DNA of 64,000 bases from Hondaea fermentalgiana (taxonomy: Eukaryota > Sar > Bigyra > Thraustochytrida > Thraustochytriidae): positions 225,347 through 289,346 of the forward strand of contig NPFB01000019.1 of assembly GCA_014084085.1 (NCBI GenBank), written 5' to 3'. Below are positions 27,365-38,098 of this stretch, in pieces. A model generated the notes under the pieces. The model searched no databases. It saw only the letters and a program-made list of their open reading frames with translations, and had not been told where the DNA came from. The stretch's first letter is position 1; every line of letters begins with the position of its first letter. The translations under genes were made by a program, and so were the position numbers.

Positions 27365-30300
27365 ATGGGCGCGCGCGCGTCGGCGCCCGAGGGCGCGGCG
27401 GACGGCGGCGGCGGCGGGNNNNNNNNNNNNNNNNNNNNNNNNNNNNNNNNNNNNNNNNNNNNNNNNNNNNNNNNNNNNNNNNNNNNNNNNNNNNNNNNNN
27501 NNNNNNNNNNNNNNNNNNCGCGTCGCCCTGCACTGCACTGCTCTGCGTTGCGTCGTTGCGCGTTGCGAGCGGCAGAGTCGTCCGCGGCGAGGGGGATTCG
27601 GGGACGCGAGCCAAGGGCAGGGGATCCCAGGGAGGACCTCCTGGTCACGCCCAGCTGCTCTTCGTCGAGGACGAATTAAGCGAGGATGGAGAGGACGATG
27701 ACGAAGTGGGAGAGGGCGAGAATTATCCATCCGACGCCCGGACCGGCGGCGCCCAGACGAGGAGCGATGGTCGAGGAAGTAGTAGCAATCAACAATTGCG
27801 GCCGATTGGAGTTCCGTTTCCAAACATTCCGCGCCAGGTGCAACCCGAAGATGACCACGACCCGGAAAGTGTGATTCCTTACGAGGTCTTGCAACGTGTC
27901 TCGGAACAGGCACGTGCGCGTGGTTTCGCCAAGCGTTCCGGAACGTCGCAGGTCCCAGCAGCAGGAGTCGACCGCATTGCCCCATCCAAGACCTCGTACA
28001 GTGCTCCGCTCGTCGGGCAGCCTCTTGCTCAGATCCCGGAAGATTCCAAACTCACCAATGAAGATTGGGACGAAGATGACGAGGATGATGATGACCTCGA
28101 CGACGACGAAGCATACAGGGGGGGCTTTACACGTGACGAGGATGATGACGAGGAGGAAGAAGACCATGAGCATGCCGATCATCTTGACAACGAGAGCGAT
28201 CAAGTTTCGGACGAACAGGATGAGAGCCCTGCCTCTTTGGACGATGCCGATGCTTTCAGGAGTGCCGACGAGGGAAAAGGCGAGGCTTCGAAATCCAGCG
28301 ACGAAATCGCCGCAGAGATCGAGCAGGCCCATGCCACAGGCTTCGAGACGGCGACAAAGGGAGAACTCATGCCGTCGAGTAATGTTGCGCAAAAAGAGGC
28401 CCAGATTCCGCCGCGCGGACCTCCCGCAAAGGACGGTTCCGCGACGGGCAAAGCTTCGGCAAGCTCGAAAATTCCTTCGCGCCAACTGCCTGGGACCCCG
28501 ACGGGACTTCGCGAAAGCAAAGATCTTGACCTGCGAGATGTCCAATTCTTGCCTTCATTATCCAAACGCGGAAATCGCATGGGGTACCTAGGGCGTCAAC
28601 TAGTAGAGCTCCATGTGATCAAACTCCGAGACTTGCCAACGACGGCTCGTTTCGCGGAAGAGTACTCTTCAAATCTGCGCTGGATCGCGCATGAATACTT
28701 GACACCCATTTATGGCGTGAGCAAACGCAAAGAGAATCTCTTTGTTGTCGCGACTGGCTTTGTGGAGTTTACTTTGCAGGAGCTTCTCAATACGGCCTCG
28801 GAGATTCCGTATCCATTCGTCCTCCGATTTGCCTTTCAGCTTTGTGGCGTGCTCATGTACCTGCACCAGCAAAAGCTCGCTCACTTCAACATACATGCTC
28901 ACACTGTCTTTATGGATACTGCGCAGCCCCCAAACCTGCGTCTTCTCGACACGGGCATCGGACGCGCGTACCAAGGCTCGCCCTTTGCTGTGGGAAATCA
29001 CAACATTCTCGTTGCCCCGGAGTTGCACTCGGAGGCAATGCGGCGGCGCAAGGACGGCGAGGCGCTCGATGGTGGACCCATAGATGTCTTTCATTTCGCC
29101 TTTGTGCTCTGGGAAATGCTCACGGGCGTAAATGCCGCCTCTGTGACAAGCAAAATGAAGGACAAGTCCAAACTTCGCGCGCAAGAGACCGCATCACGCG
29201 GGCCTTCGTCCAAGATTTCAGGCAGGAGCTCTGCGATGAGCTCAGAAACAGACTCTGTTGAGGGAGAACGCCTACATCGCGAGATTGAGGAAAACACACG
29301 TCCGCCTCTCCTGGGTGTCCCGCCCGAGTTTCGACCCTTGCTCGCTCAGTGCTGGGCCAATGATCCCGCCCAGCGCCCACGGGTCGCTGACTTGGCGCAA
29401 CGGATCAAGAAACTCATTCTTGCAACGCGCCAGCAGTTCGAGCCTGTGCGATTCTTCTCTCCGCAAGAGGGTCTCGCTTCAGCAAATCTCCCTCTTTGCA
29501 CGCCTGCGGCTGTGCGCAGCAGACGGCGGGCGCGAATGCTCGGCAAGGAAAGACTTAAACTCCAGGTCAATCTTTGCGTTCTCCAAGACATTGCATCGAC
29601 CGCGGCCGTCTCGTCAACAGCAGAGGTCGTGAGGTCAGATATCTTTGAAGGCCCGGGGCTTGCCTTCCGTAAACAAAATGCTGTGGACCTCCGCACTCTC
29701 GAAATTTGGCGGATTGAGCCTCTTTTGCGTGCCGACTCGATCGACAGTAGTGGCAACAGCAGAGGACTCCATCATGACAAGGCGAGCCAGGTCGTGCACC
29801 ATTGTCGTGAACTGCGAGAACGTTTTGCCAAGTGTCCTGGTCTCTGCATGCCGCACAGCTTTCGTCGCGCAGCGCCACAGAGCGCCGGCTCTCCAGAGTC
29901 CTCAGCCGGCAAGGGCTCCGTCTTGCTCGATTACGTCAATGGCGTGTCCCTTCAAGATATTCTTGACCGCGGAGGCTGCGTTGAGCCGCATTTTCTTGCG
30001 CGGGTCGCTTGGGGCGTACTGCAAGGTCTCGGATGGCTGCATCGCTTTGGTCAGTCGCACGGCGCGCTTTGTCCGCGGAACATTCTGCTTGACCGCGCAG
30101 GCAACGTCCTTTTGTCAGGCCTGCACGTGTCTCCGAGCGCGACCGCAGTACGTATGGAGGAGATTTGGCGCGAAGAAACAACCGAGATTGGCTTTGTGGC
30201 ACCCGAGGTTCTTCTCGGCAACGCCCGAGACCCTCGCGGAGATATATGGTCCCTTGGAATGTGTCTTTGGGCTTGCGCGAGCGGACAGGCGCCGCTCACG

Positions 30301-32361
30301 CACATTACCACCTTTGAGCAGGCCCGCGAGTACGCCGCGAGCTACTCGATGACCCCAAATTTGGACCAAGACGTAGTTACTCAAGCTTTTCGCAAGTTTG
30401 TGGGTCGGTGCATCCTCTCGCTGCGCGAAGAGCGTCCACGTTGCGACGATCTGTTATTGGATGACTTCTTGCACGAGTATGTAGACTACCAGCCATTCAG
30501 CGTTGAAAGGGGCGATGGAACACTCGTGCTTATGGATCCGGACGAGGGCAAACTACACGACGACCCTACCGACATGGAGACCCCGATTTCGAAGGCGCGT
30601 GCAAATAACCGACTCGAGCGGCTCATTGTTCGCCATGAGGTCGCAGTTCTCACGTCTTGTGTGAAGCAGGCTTCGCTGGATGGCCAAGTGCCTACCGCGG
30701 AAGCCAAGGTCGATCGCTTTGCGCATCAGCTCACTTCGTTATCCCCAGATCACGTGCGCCGTCTCTTGGCCACCCTCTGGGGTCCCGGTCTGACAAATGC
30801 GCCCGCATACAACAACGTCGAAGTCGATATGACACGTGTACATGCGGAGGCGGAAAACCTTTTGCAGGAGCTCTCGCAGCGCGACCTCTCTGCCAAACAG
30901 CCTGCTGGCGCCTCCGAGGTCGAAGCCAAGCCTTCCAGCGTCATGGAGTCAGCAATTATGGAGCTCACGTGGCATGTGGCGCTTGTAACTGGGCAGGTCC
31001 CGGGCAAGTCTTCTCCGAGTGACTGGGAAGTTTATCTGTCGAAGATCCTCTGGCGACAGGGCATTATTGGCCTGTCCGCAGAGGCGCTTGCAGAGCGAGG
31101 ACTCCTGGGCGTGATGCTGCAAACGCGCGTGCCTCGAGTTGTTGTCCTCGACGCTGATTCGGATGGTCTTGAGATCCTCTTTGATCTCAGCGCAGCCCTC
31201 AAGGAGGATGCGGACCTCTTTGTGCTTTCTGCTCGTCCCAATGAACACATGCACGATGCAAAGGGGGAGAAGATTAGCCGCGCCGGGTTTGCCGAGGTGG
31301 TTCTCGGCCGTCTGGCGCTCATGTACGTCTTGCTTGCGCGGCAAGGCGCCATCATTCTTCACGAGCAGGGCGACCCTGTGCTATACAGTATTGCATCCTT
31401 TGGTCGCAAACGCGAGCCGCATCGGACGTTCGAGACGCGGTATGACGTTTTTGTAGGGTGCCCATTTGAAAGCGACGGCGACGCGCAGACAGCCTCTCAG
31501 GTCATTGTGAGCTGGCTCGCCACCAAACCATCCGAATTGCTGCTGGCTTGGGCGCGCCATGACGACGCGGAGAATGTGAGCCACTTTTTGGAACGTCTTG
31601 TCACTCTCGAGCTCACGTCTTCGGTTCTCTTTTACGCCTTTCCCTCCGATGCGCGGGCCTATTCGGGCATGGTTCGAGCCATCGCCCATGCGGTGTGCGG
31701 CAAGCCCGTGGTCGTTGTCTTTGGGCCACTGCCAAGCGAAGGCGACGAGGGCTCCGAGCAAGCTTCGACCGCAGATGTGCGTCGTGCAAGAGAGCTCTTT
31801 CTCAAGCATCTTGAACCTCTTATTGGCGACACTGTGCATATTTTCGATACAGCTGCCATGGACGAGGCCATTGAGATGGCTATCAGCATCAGCACCCTTC
31901 AGGACTCGTCGCTGCTTGCGTCACTCGAGGCACCATTGGAGGCTGGATCGTCGACAGACTCAACTGATGGTGCCAAGTCCACTGCCGCTTCTGAAGGCAC
32001 GGATGTGACTGTTCATGCGCGGACAGACGCTTTCTCTTCGACTGTGCAAAAGCTTGTGGAAACATGGGACCACGCGCGTGTGCTCAAGGATCTTGGCGAC
32101 GCTGCTCTCCAGGGCGATTCGACATGGTCAATGCCGCAGGGCCTGCATAACGAACTGAACATGGCCGCCCAGCTCGTGCAACGCACGTTGTCGGCAGTCA
32201 GTGGCGTTGCTGTTGGTTCGGAACCCCCTTCGTTTGCGGATCCGAATCTCGAGGTGGCCGTGCAGGCTCTTCCGAGTGCCTTTGACCGTTCTTCGTCCTC
32301 GTTGTCCTCGTCGTCATCTGCGTCGGGGCCTTCTGCTGTTTCCGGTCCAGACGAGCGCTAA
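27365..32361 (+). CDS. Large protein with two kinase-like domains lacking catalytic residues (tandem pseudokinase), interrupted by assembly gap
   Basis: Downstream of the gap the frame is open to TAA 32361. The ATG at 27365 begins MGARASAPEG, an N-myristoylation-type start, but the gap at 27419-27518 hides how it joins, so the N-terminus is uncertain. After an acidic low-complexity region, kinase-like domain 1 (about 28580-29420) has GYLGRQLVELHVIK and LHQQKLAHFNIHAHTVF, where HFN replaces HRD (28882-28890) and DTG replaces DFG (28948-28956). APE-like APEL and the C-lobe CWANDPAQRP are kept. Domain 2 (about 29930-30480) has SHGALCPRNILL (HGA for HRD, 30058-30066) and SGL for DFG (30115-30123), with APEVLLG and DIWSLGMCLWA kept. 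No clear glycine loop or lysine precedes domain 2. A C-terminal region (about 31120-31900) with alternating strands and helices looks Rossmann-like but is not identified. The role is probably a scaffold or allosteric regulator. Confidence 0.85.
27419..27518. other. Assembly gap, exactly 100 N
   Basis: A run of exactly 100 N, the usual convention for a gap of unknown length. It follows a GGC-rich stretch, so the missing DNA is probably GC-rich. No reading frame can be carried across it. Confidence 0.99.
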
Positions 32362-32444
32362 ATTCTTTTGCTTTTCGATGCGCATAACGTTTGACTCTGC
32401 GTCATCTTTGTTTGGATGTGTTCTTTTTCTTGTTTGTGTGCGTA

Positions 32445-32478
<34 letters not shown>

Positions 32479-32738
32479 GGCCGTCGCAGTTTTGTCCCTT
32501 GATGTCATGTCATGTCATGTCATGTCATGTCATGTTATGCTTCTTCGCTTCTTCCACAGTCGTCTCGTTGGGTTCATGACCGACAAACAACATTGACGAG
32601 GTGAAAGAACTTGCAAGAGAAAAAAGAAAGGAAAAGAAAAGAAAAGAAAAAAGGCGCGATTCGCCCAGCCAGCCTTTTTACGCCCCTGCGCAGCCAAATC
32701 GCTCTTGCATCGTGGCACGTGCGCAAGTTTGGCGCAAG
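32362..32738. other. Intergenic between pseudokinase and ATP23
   Basis: Contains two microsatellites (32446-32536) in the 3'UTR region and a GAAAAGAAAA purine-rich 5' region of ATP23 near 32610-32655. No gene seen. Confidence 0.6.
32446..32536. repeat. (ACT)n followed by (CATGT)n microsatellites
   Basis: (TAC)n covers about 32446-32478 and a pentanucleotide ATGTC/CATGT array covers about 32501-32536, both downstream of the stop at 32361. Confidence 0.95.
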
Positions 32739-33428
32739 ATGAGCGACGCAAGCGAGACAGGCCCCGCGGCCCCGGTCTCCACGACGCCAGCCTCGGAGTC
32801 GCCGGTCTCGGAACAGCAAGCACAAGAGGCAGCGGGACCGAAGCAAGGCATGAGTGGTGGCGCAAGCACCAGCGCGGCGCGAAGCACGTGCGAGGGGTAC
32901 CGCGACAAGGCGATGACGAGCGAAAAGGTAAAGATCGTCCGCGAGGGCATGGAGAAGCTAGGCTGCGACGTTCCCTTGCCAGAATTCTTCCGTTGTAGAC
33001 CGTGTGAGAATGAGGGTATCATTGGTGCCTTTTCACCCGCGAACGAGAGCGACAAGGGCCATGTGCTCTTGTGCGAGGACAACATTGAAAAGTTTAGCGT
33101 CTCTTCGGCACACGTGGAGCGAACAGCGGCTCACGAGCTGATTCATGCCTATGACCACTGCCGGGCCAAGCTTGACTGGCAAAATTGCCTTCATTTGGCA
33201 TGCACTGAGATTCGTGCTGCCAACCTCTCCGGGGACTGCACGATGAAAGCTGAGATGGGTCGCGGGCAGTTTTCCATCAAGGGTCAGGGCGAACGCTGCA
33301 TTCGAAGACGCGCAGAGTTGTCAATTGCGGGTCACGAGCATTGCAAGGACATTGCCAAGGCTGCTGTAGACAAGGTTTTTGACAAGTGCATTGCAGACCG
33401 CGCACCTTTTATTGGCAAATTCTACTGA
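32739..33428 (+). CDS. ATP23: Mitochondrial inner membrane metalloprotease ATP23
   Basis: ATG 32739 gives 229 residues, the family length; the open frame extends 5' only to GTG. A Ser/Ala/Pro-rich N-terminus of about 55 residues is followed by the conserved domain. ERTAAHELIHAYDHCR carries the HExxH zinc site (HELIH, 132-136), followed by the family signature LDWQNCLHLACTEIRAANLSGDC region. Paired cysteines (CRPCEN; C-terminal ERCIRRRAELS and HCKD) match the disulfide-rich intermembrane-space protein. In yeast Atp23 cleaves the presequence of ATP synthase subunit 6 and assists Fo assembly, as a member of peptidase family M76. The plus-strand gene is convergent with DNA ligase I on the minus strand. 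Confidence 0.93.
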   Translation: MSDASETGPAAPVSTTPASESPVSEQQAQEAAGPKQGMSGGASTSAARSTCEGYRDKAMTSEKVKIVREGMEKLGCDVPLPEFFRCRPCENEGIIGAFSPANESDKGHVLLCEDNIEKFSVSSAHVERTAAHELIHAYDHCRAKLDWQNCLHLACTEIRAANLSGDCTMKAEMGRGQFSIKGQGERCIRRRAELSIAGHEHCKDIAKAAVDKVFDKCIADRAPFIGKFY

Positions 33429-33663
33429 TTGAGATTTATCCTTTTTTTTGACCTGGTGTTCTTGTTCGTTCAATCGCCTGCTTACATGAACGAGCCAGCC
33501 AGCCAGCCAGCCAGCATCATGGCGGAATATGATAAGTCAGAGATGGTTCTTTATGAGAGGAAAAGCAAAGTAAAGGTAAGAAAAGAAATGCTAGGAATGG
33601 CCAACCAACCCGGTTACTCCTTCTTTCGAAAGGACGTTGTGTGGTGTGCCCTGGCGCCACAGC
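33429..33663. other. Short convergent intergenic spacer with GCCA repeat
   Basis: 235 bp between the stop at 33428 (plus) and the stop at 33664 (minus). It holds a (CCAG)n run near 33493-33515. Nothing else seen. Confidence 0.6.
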
Positions 33664-36465
33664 TCACATGTCCTCCTCGGCATTGACCTTACTGCCCGAG
33701 GCGAGGCTCTGGCTCTGGTACATGTCTGCGACCTGAGCAGCACTGGTGGCATCTTCGGCGGTCTTGTCCTCCCGGATGCGAAGAAAGCGCGGGAAGCGAA
33801 GCGCAATGCCCTTGCTGGCGTCCACTTTGCCGACTGCAGCGCGATGCAGAGGCGAAATAGAGAGATCCGCCGCGCGAACCTCCCAAACATGCGAAGGGCT
33901 GAACCAGACGTCAGGCGCGAGATCGCAATCGTAGGAAGAGGGCATGTCGTCAATGACGGATTTCTTGAGAAGCTCCGTGAACTCCTTGAGCGCCTCATCC
34001 GAGAAACCAGTTCCAATCTTTGTGATGCTCTGGAAGCACTCCAGATCTGGGTCATAGCAAGCAAGAACGTAGGCACCAAAGACGCCAGTTCGCTTTCCAC
34101 GACCGTGGAATGCGCCGATAGGCACAAGGTCCAACGAGTCGGCGAGGTTGTTGAGATAGTCCTTTTTCAGCTTGAGCCAGTTGAGACTGCGACGAGCAGG
34201 CTGGTAGAAAGACTCGGGCCCCTGAAGCGCCTTCACCATGAGGCCTTCGCACTTGTCCTCGACGGCCTTGTTGAGAAAGGCTTCGATTTCTTCGGTATCG
34301 TTGCCATCCATTGAGACGGCAAAGCGGAACTTGTGCTCGACGGGTTGAAAGTGCTTGCGAAGGAGAGCCCGGCGTTCTTCGAGCGGGCGCTCCAGAAGCG
34401 ACTCGCCATTCAAGAAGAGAAGGTCAAAGGCGCAAACGATGACCTTGACCTTGACATCCTCAATGTTGACATCCTTGCGGGCGCGGGTGCTGAGAATCTG
34501 AAAAGGAAGCAAAGTTGCTTGGTTCACGTCGTAGGCCACGGCCTCAGCGTCCATGATGAAGCTGGAGACTGCGTCGTCGCCCTCCGTTTTGAAAGCGGCG
34601 AGAATGTCCTGGACAATGTCGGGGTACTTTGCGGTGTTGTCCTCTGAATTACGGCTATACACCTTGACCTCTGGCGTTTTCCGGTCGTCCTTGGTGACCA
34701 TGTGGATCTGGGCGCGTTCTCCATCGTATTTGTATTCGCAAGAAAAGGCGCGGTCCGAGAATCGGTCGAGCACAACGCTTACTCCGTTGGTCGGCTTGGC
34801 AAGCATGGGCTTGAGTGGGACGCCAGCGCGAATGTGGCATTCGTTGCGCAAGATTTTGTACCACATTTCGTTTGGTTTGGTGGGCTTGAGACAGACCTCG
34901 AGGATTTCATCATAAATTGGTAGCTCGCACTGCACTTGCTTGAGCGTTGCGACAGCGTCTTCGCGGACCTTGGCGTCAGTAGGATTCCACTTGATCCGCT
35001 TAGTCTGCTTGTCGTCCTCGTCCTCATCCATTTCTTCGTCCTCATCACGCTCCTCGTCCCTGCTGCCACTGGGGTTTCCGAGGGCTGCCAGCTGTTGCTT
35101 GTAGTGAAATTCGCAAAGAGCGTGCGCCAGGGAAATGACAACGGTTTGCTCGGCGAGGCCAATGCGCAGCTTACCCTGAAGGAAGCGGACAAGGTATTTG
35201 GCTTCGGTACCCTTGGCCGAGGAGAGCATTTTGAGAATGATTTTCTCTTTTGCGTCCTGGGCGCCAATATCTGCGACCTTGCGCATCTGTGTCAGAACGT
35301 GGTCGATTGCAAGCGATTTGGGTTTCGAACCAAAGAGGGTGTTTTGCGACTTTTTGCAAACCATGGCGACGGTGCCGAGATCACCGAGTTCCTCGTATTT
35401 GTTTGAGATGGAGGCTTTGGTTCGGCCGGTCGAGTTTGCAATTGCCTTCATGAGAAGAGCGTCTCCAACGCCAATTTCGATGCCATGGAAGGCAGGGGCG
35501 ACCTGGCCGGAGCAAATGTATACGCAGGGCAATAGAGCCGCTTGCGAGGTGTCGAGCACTTTGACAAAGAGGTCGCAGAGAATGCGCTGGATCTCGAGCC
35601 GTTTGGTTGTCGCTTCGATCTTGTCAAAGGCCTCAGAGACCCACTGGTACGGAACTTCACCATTAACAGCCGCGACGGAAGGACCCGGCTGAATTGACGA
35701 GGACTTCTTTGTAGTTGTTGAGGCAGATGCGCTTGAAGATGATGATGATGCTGATGATGCTGCTGCTGCCGCTGCGTTTGCACTTTTGGTGGTCTTTGCT
35801 TTGGTCTTCTCCTTTGCAGACGATTTGGTCTTGGAAGCAGAGGTTGTTGTTTCGCTCACTTGGACACGCTTACCATTCCCGGCCTTGCTGTCCTCTGTGA
35901 CGAGCACCTTTGTGGGCTTGACCTCGGTGTCACTCTCGGCGTCGGAGACGATTCTCTTGCGTTTCTTTTCCTTTGCGCCCTTGCCTTTGGGTGAAGAGGG
36001 CACGTCGGCGCTGCTTGCGCTGCTTGCGCTGCTCTCGCTTGCGCTGCTGTTGCTGCGTTTCTTGCGCACGAGCTTCTTCTTCTTCGTCGTCTTCTTCGTT
36101 GTGGCGGCGGCGGCGGCGCCAACGTCTAGCTGTTCGCCAACCTGCGCACCTTCCTCTGCGGCCTCAGCCGCGGCCTTTTTCTTGTCGCTCTTGGCGGCGG
36201 TGTTGGCGCCGCGAGCGCCTCCGCCGGCGCCGGCGCCGCCCCGCGCGGCGCTGGACTTGGTACCGAAGAAGCTGCGAATGTCCATGGCGAGCGCGAGCTC
36301 TTGGCGCGCTTGAAGCCGCGGCTGCGCCAGCACGAGCGGATGCGCCACGAGCGCCGCGGGCCTTCGCGAAGGGGCGAGCGCTGCGCCAGGGAGCGTCTGC
36401 GACAGGCCGCGCGCGCGCACGACCCGGATTCCGCGCGCTGTGCCCCGCAACGTGCGCGCGAGCAT
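33664..36465 (-). CDS. LIG1: ATP-dependent DNA ligase I, probable dual nuclear/mitochondrial targeting
   Basis: ATG 36465 gives 933 residues. Residues 1-60 are Arg/Ala/Leu-rich with no acidic residue before Glu56, like a mitochondrial presequence. A second in-frame ATG at 36285 (Met61) starts MDIRSFFGTK, which has the I-x-x-F-F core of a PCNA-interacting peptide but lacks its leading Gln. A Lys/Ser-rich disordered region follows with KKTTKKKKLVRKKR (nuclear localisation). The ligase N-terminal domain, the adenylation domain and the OB-fold domain follow. The nucleotidyl-transferase motif KYDGER is at about 579-584, with Lys579 the adenylated residue. The C-terminal GIALRFPRFLRIREDK matches LIG1. 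It joins Okazaki fragments in replication and seals nicks in excision repair. Yeast Cdc9 and plant LIG1 use alternative starts in just this way to make mitochondrial and nuclear forms. Confidence 0.95.
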   Translation of the reverse strand: MLARTLRGTARGIRVVRARGLSQTLPGAALAPSRRPAALVAHPLVLAQPRLQARQELALAMDIRSFFGTKSSAARGGAGAGGGARGANTAAKSDKKKAAAEAAEEGAQVGEQLDVGAAAAATTKKTTKKKKLVRKKRSNSSASESSASSASSADVPSSPKGKGAKEKKRKRIVSDAESDTEVKPTKVLVTEDSKAGNGKRVQVSETTTSASKTKSSAKEKTKAKTTKSANAAAAAASSASSSSSSASASTTTKKSSSIQPGPSVAAVNGEVPYQWVSEAFDKIEATTKRLEIQRILCDLFVKVLDTSQAALLPCVYICSGQVAPAFHGIEIGVGDALLMKAIANSTGRTKASISNKYEELGDLGTVAMVCKKSQNTLFGSKPKSLAIDHVLTQMRKVADIGAQDAKEKIILKMLSSAKGTEAKYLVRFLQGKLRIGLAEQTVVISLAHALCEFHYKQQLAALGNPSGSRDEERDEDEEMDEDEDDKQTKRIKWNPTDAKVREDAVATLKQVQCELPIYDEILEVCLKPTKPNEMWYKILRNECHIRAGVPLKPMLAKPTNGVSVVLDRFSDRAFSCEYKYDGERAQIHMVTKDDRKTPEVKVYSRNSEDNTAKYPDIVQDILAAFKTEGDDAVSSFIMDAEAVAYDVNQATLLPFQILSTRARKDVNIEDVKVKVIVCAFDLLFLNGESLLERPLEERRALLRKHFQPVEHKFRFAVSMDGNDTEEIEAFLNKAVEDKCEGLMVKALQGPESFYQPARRSLNWLKLKKDYLNNLADSLDLVPIGAFHGRGKRTGVFGAYVLACYDPDLECFQSITKIGTGFSDEALKEFTELLKKSVIDDMPSSYDCDLAPDVWFSPSHVWEVRAADLSISPLHRAAVGKVDASKGIALRFPRFLRIREDKTAEDATSAAQVADMYQSQSLASGSKVNAEEDM

Positions 36466-36799
36466 CAATGTGATGGTTAGGCGATTGATCCACCGATCGA
36501 TTGATCGACCGCGCGTACGGCGATCGCGTTATGCTTAACCACCGCGAAGGGGACAGATGGACAGAGTCCCGCGTTCTGCAAACGATGCTCACAGGCAGCA
36601 AGTTCCTTGGGCGCAGACCTTTCAGGTTGGCATGATATGCTCGATGAGACCGCAGCATGAGAACGCCATTGCTACACTTGAGCAGAGCCTACTGCTCTAG
36701 ACGAAATCAATCACTGCGTGCTTGATAACGAACGCCACACGATCTTGCAAAATCTTCATGCACAAATAATCGATGCAATTCGTGGCTGATTTTTTGGGG
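36466..36799. other. Intergenic between DNA ligase I start and VOC gene stop
   Basis: About 330 bp between two minus-strand genes. It contains GATCGATTGATCGA-like words near 36490-36510 but no gene. Confidence 0.55.
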
Positions 36800-38098
36800 T
36801 TATACTTGCGCCCGACGCGCATCGAGAGCACGGAATCTGCCAATGTCAGACTGATCCGCAAGCCGCGAGCTCGATCGCGCAGCCATGGCAAGTGAATCAC
36901 GACGTCTACGTCCCGCAAAGGGCTGATCCTTGGGGTTGTCAATGAGAAAAGCAGACTGACTGTCAATCAGATGAACCAAGACGCCATGCTCATCTGCAAA
37001 GGAGCAAAGGCGACCAACTGCCTCGTCCTCGTGCGGTTCATCGTAGAATTTGACGGGGTATCGCGTGTGACGCTGGAGGCGAGCACGCGTCTCGTCGAGG
37101 TCGCTGACCATGATGCCAAGACCGAGAAAGGGGTCAATTTCCTCGGCGGACTTTGTTTCCATGAGGAATTGAAAAGCGCTTTTAGCAGCATCTTTGCGCG
37201 CTGTGAAGGAGCTGTCTTCCGATTCGGGATCGCTTGCTGCTTTGGACTTGAAGCTGCTCGCAATCGATGCGCCTGCGCGCGCATTGCCAGCAAAGCGCGT
37301 GCGTGGGACCTCGATACTCCGCCTCTCGACGCGGTGCATGAAGCAAAGCGTCGAGTGGTGCGAGCGCGGCCCAGCGCCAATCCATACATAGGTGGCCAAG
37401 AGTTCAGGAAAATCTTCTTTGTCGACAATGGAAATGCCTCGTGTCTGTGGTCCGATGGTAGATAGCCGAGACTTTCGTGCAACATGAGTGTCTGTGCGAG
37501 GTCTGAAAAGGGCTTCAAAATACTGCGCCTGTTCGAGCGCAGAGGGGGACCGAAGAAGAGCATGCCCGAAGCGTATAGGAACCTGCGTGGCATTGGGCAG
37601 ACGCGCGTCGCCTGGATTTAAAAGGTGGGCTGGTACTTTTTGCAGGGCGTTGGGCATCTCTACGAGCTCGACGAGAATTCCATTGGGGTCGACAATGATG
37701 GCAATGAGAACGGTGGAGTGGCGTTGCGGAGGGCAGAAAACCCAGGCGCCTGTCGAGCTTCGCTCCACAGAAAGTATCACCGAGCGTAGATCTCTTACAT
37801 AAAAGATGAGCTTGACTCGACTCGTGGTGCAAATAGGAACCTTTGCGGCCTTGCTAAATTTCAGTTGCTTGTACCTCTCGCACTCGAATCGAAGGTTCAA
37901 GGGCGTAGATTCGTCCGTCTTTGGCGTGAGCACGATGAGTGTGAGCGCCCCGTCTTCGAGTTCGCTTTTGCGCTTGAGGTCGAACCCGAGGCATGAAGTG
38001 TAGAACTTGGTCGTCCTCGCAACAGAAAAGCACTTGAGTCGCACAAAGGCCAGAATGGACCCATCTTCGGGCTGCCTTGCTGCTGCCGGGGCCGACAT
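36800..38098 (-). CDS. Protein with two VOC (glyoxalase/dioxygenase-fold) regions
   Basis: ATG 38098 gives 432 residues. The first half resembles a VOC module: VRLKCFSVARTTKFYTSCLG, FDLKRKSELEDGALTLIVL, a central strand LIFYVRDLRS, and DPNGILVELVEMP at its end, where Glu could be a metal ligand. The second half repeats the pattern more weakly: IRFGHALLRS, then QYFEALFRP, and a C-terminal LGLGIMVSDLDETRARL with DEHGVLVHLID. Between them lies a Ser/Ala/Lys-rich linker of about 60 residues. VOC proteins include glyoxalase I, extradiol dioxygenases and fosfomycin or bleomycin resistance proteins. Which metal or substrate applies cannot be told here. The arrangement is divergent from the J-domain gene at 39312 and tandem with DNA ligase I. 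Confidence 0.8.
   Translation of the reverse strand: MSAPAAARQPEDGSILAFVRLKCFSVARTTKFYTSCLGFDLKRKSELEDGALTLIVLTPKTDESTPLNLRFECERYKQLKFSKAAKVPICTTSRVKLIFYVRDLRSVILSVERSSTGAWVFCPPQRHSTVLIAIIVDPNGILVELVEMPNALQKVPAHLLNPGDARLPNATQVPIRFGHALLRSPSALEQAQYFEALFRPRTDTHVARKSRLSTIGPQTRGISIVDKEDFPELLATYVWIGAGPRSHHSTLCFMHRVERRSIEVPRTRFAGNARAGASIASSFKSKAASDPESEDSSFTARKDAAKSAFQFLMETKSAEEIDPFLGLGIMVSDLDETRARLQRHTRYPVKFYDEPHEDEAVGRLCSFADEHGVLVHLIDSQSAFLIDNPKDQPFAGRRRRDSLAMAARSSSRLADQSDIGRFRALDARRAQV

Noticed and set aside
27256..27530. Start of the pseudokinase gene at ATG 27256 read straight through the N run
   Set aside because: The N run has unknown length, so the upstream frame is arbitrary. ATG 27365 is a better candidate, but it too cannot be joined with certainty.
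31430..31500. RYDVFVGCPF in the pseudokinase C-terminal region as the start of a TIR domain (compare YDVFVSF)
   Set aside because: The following residues do not fit TIR box 2 or 3 or the catalytic Glu; only a short similarity.
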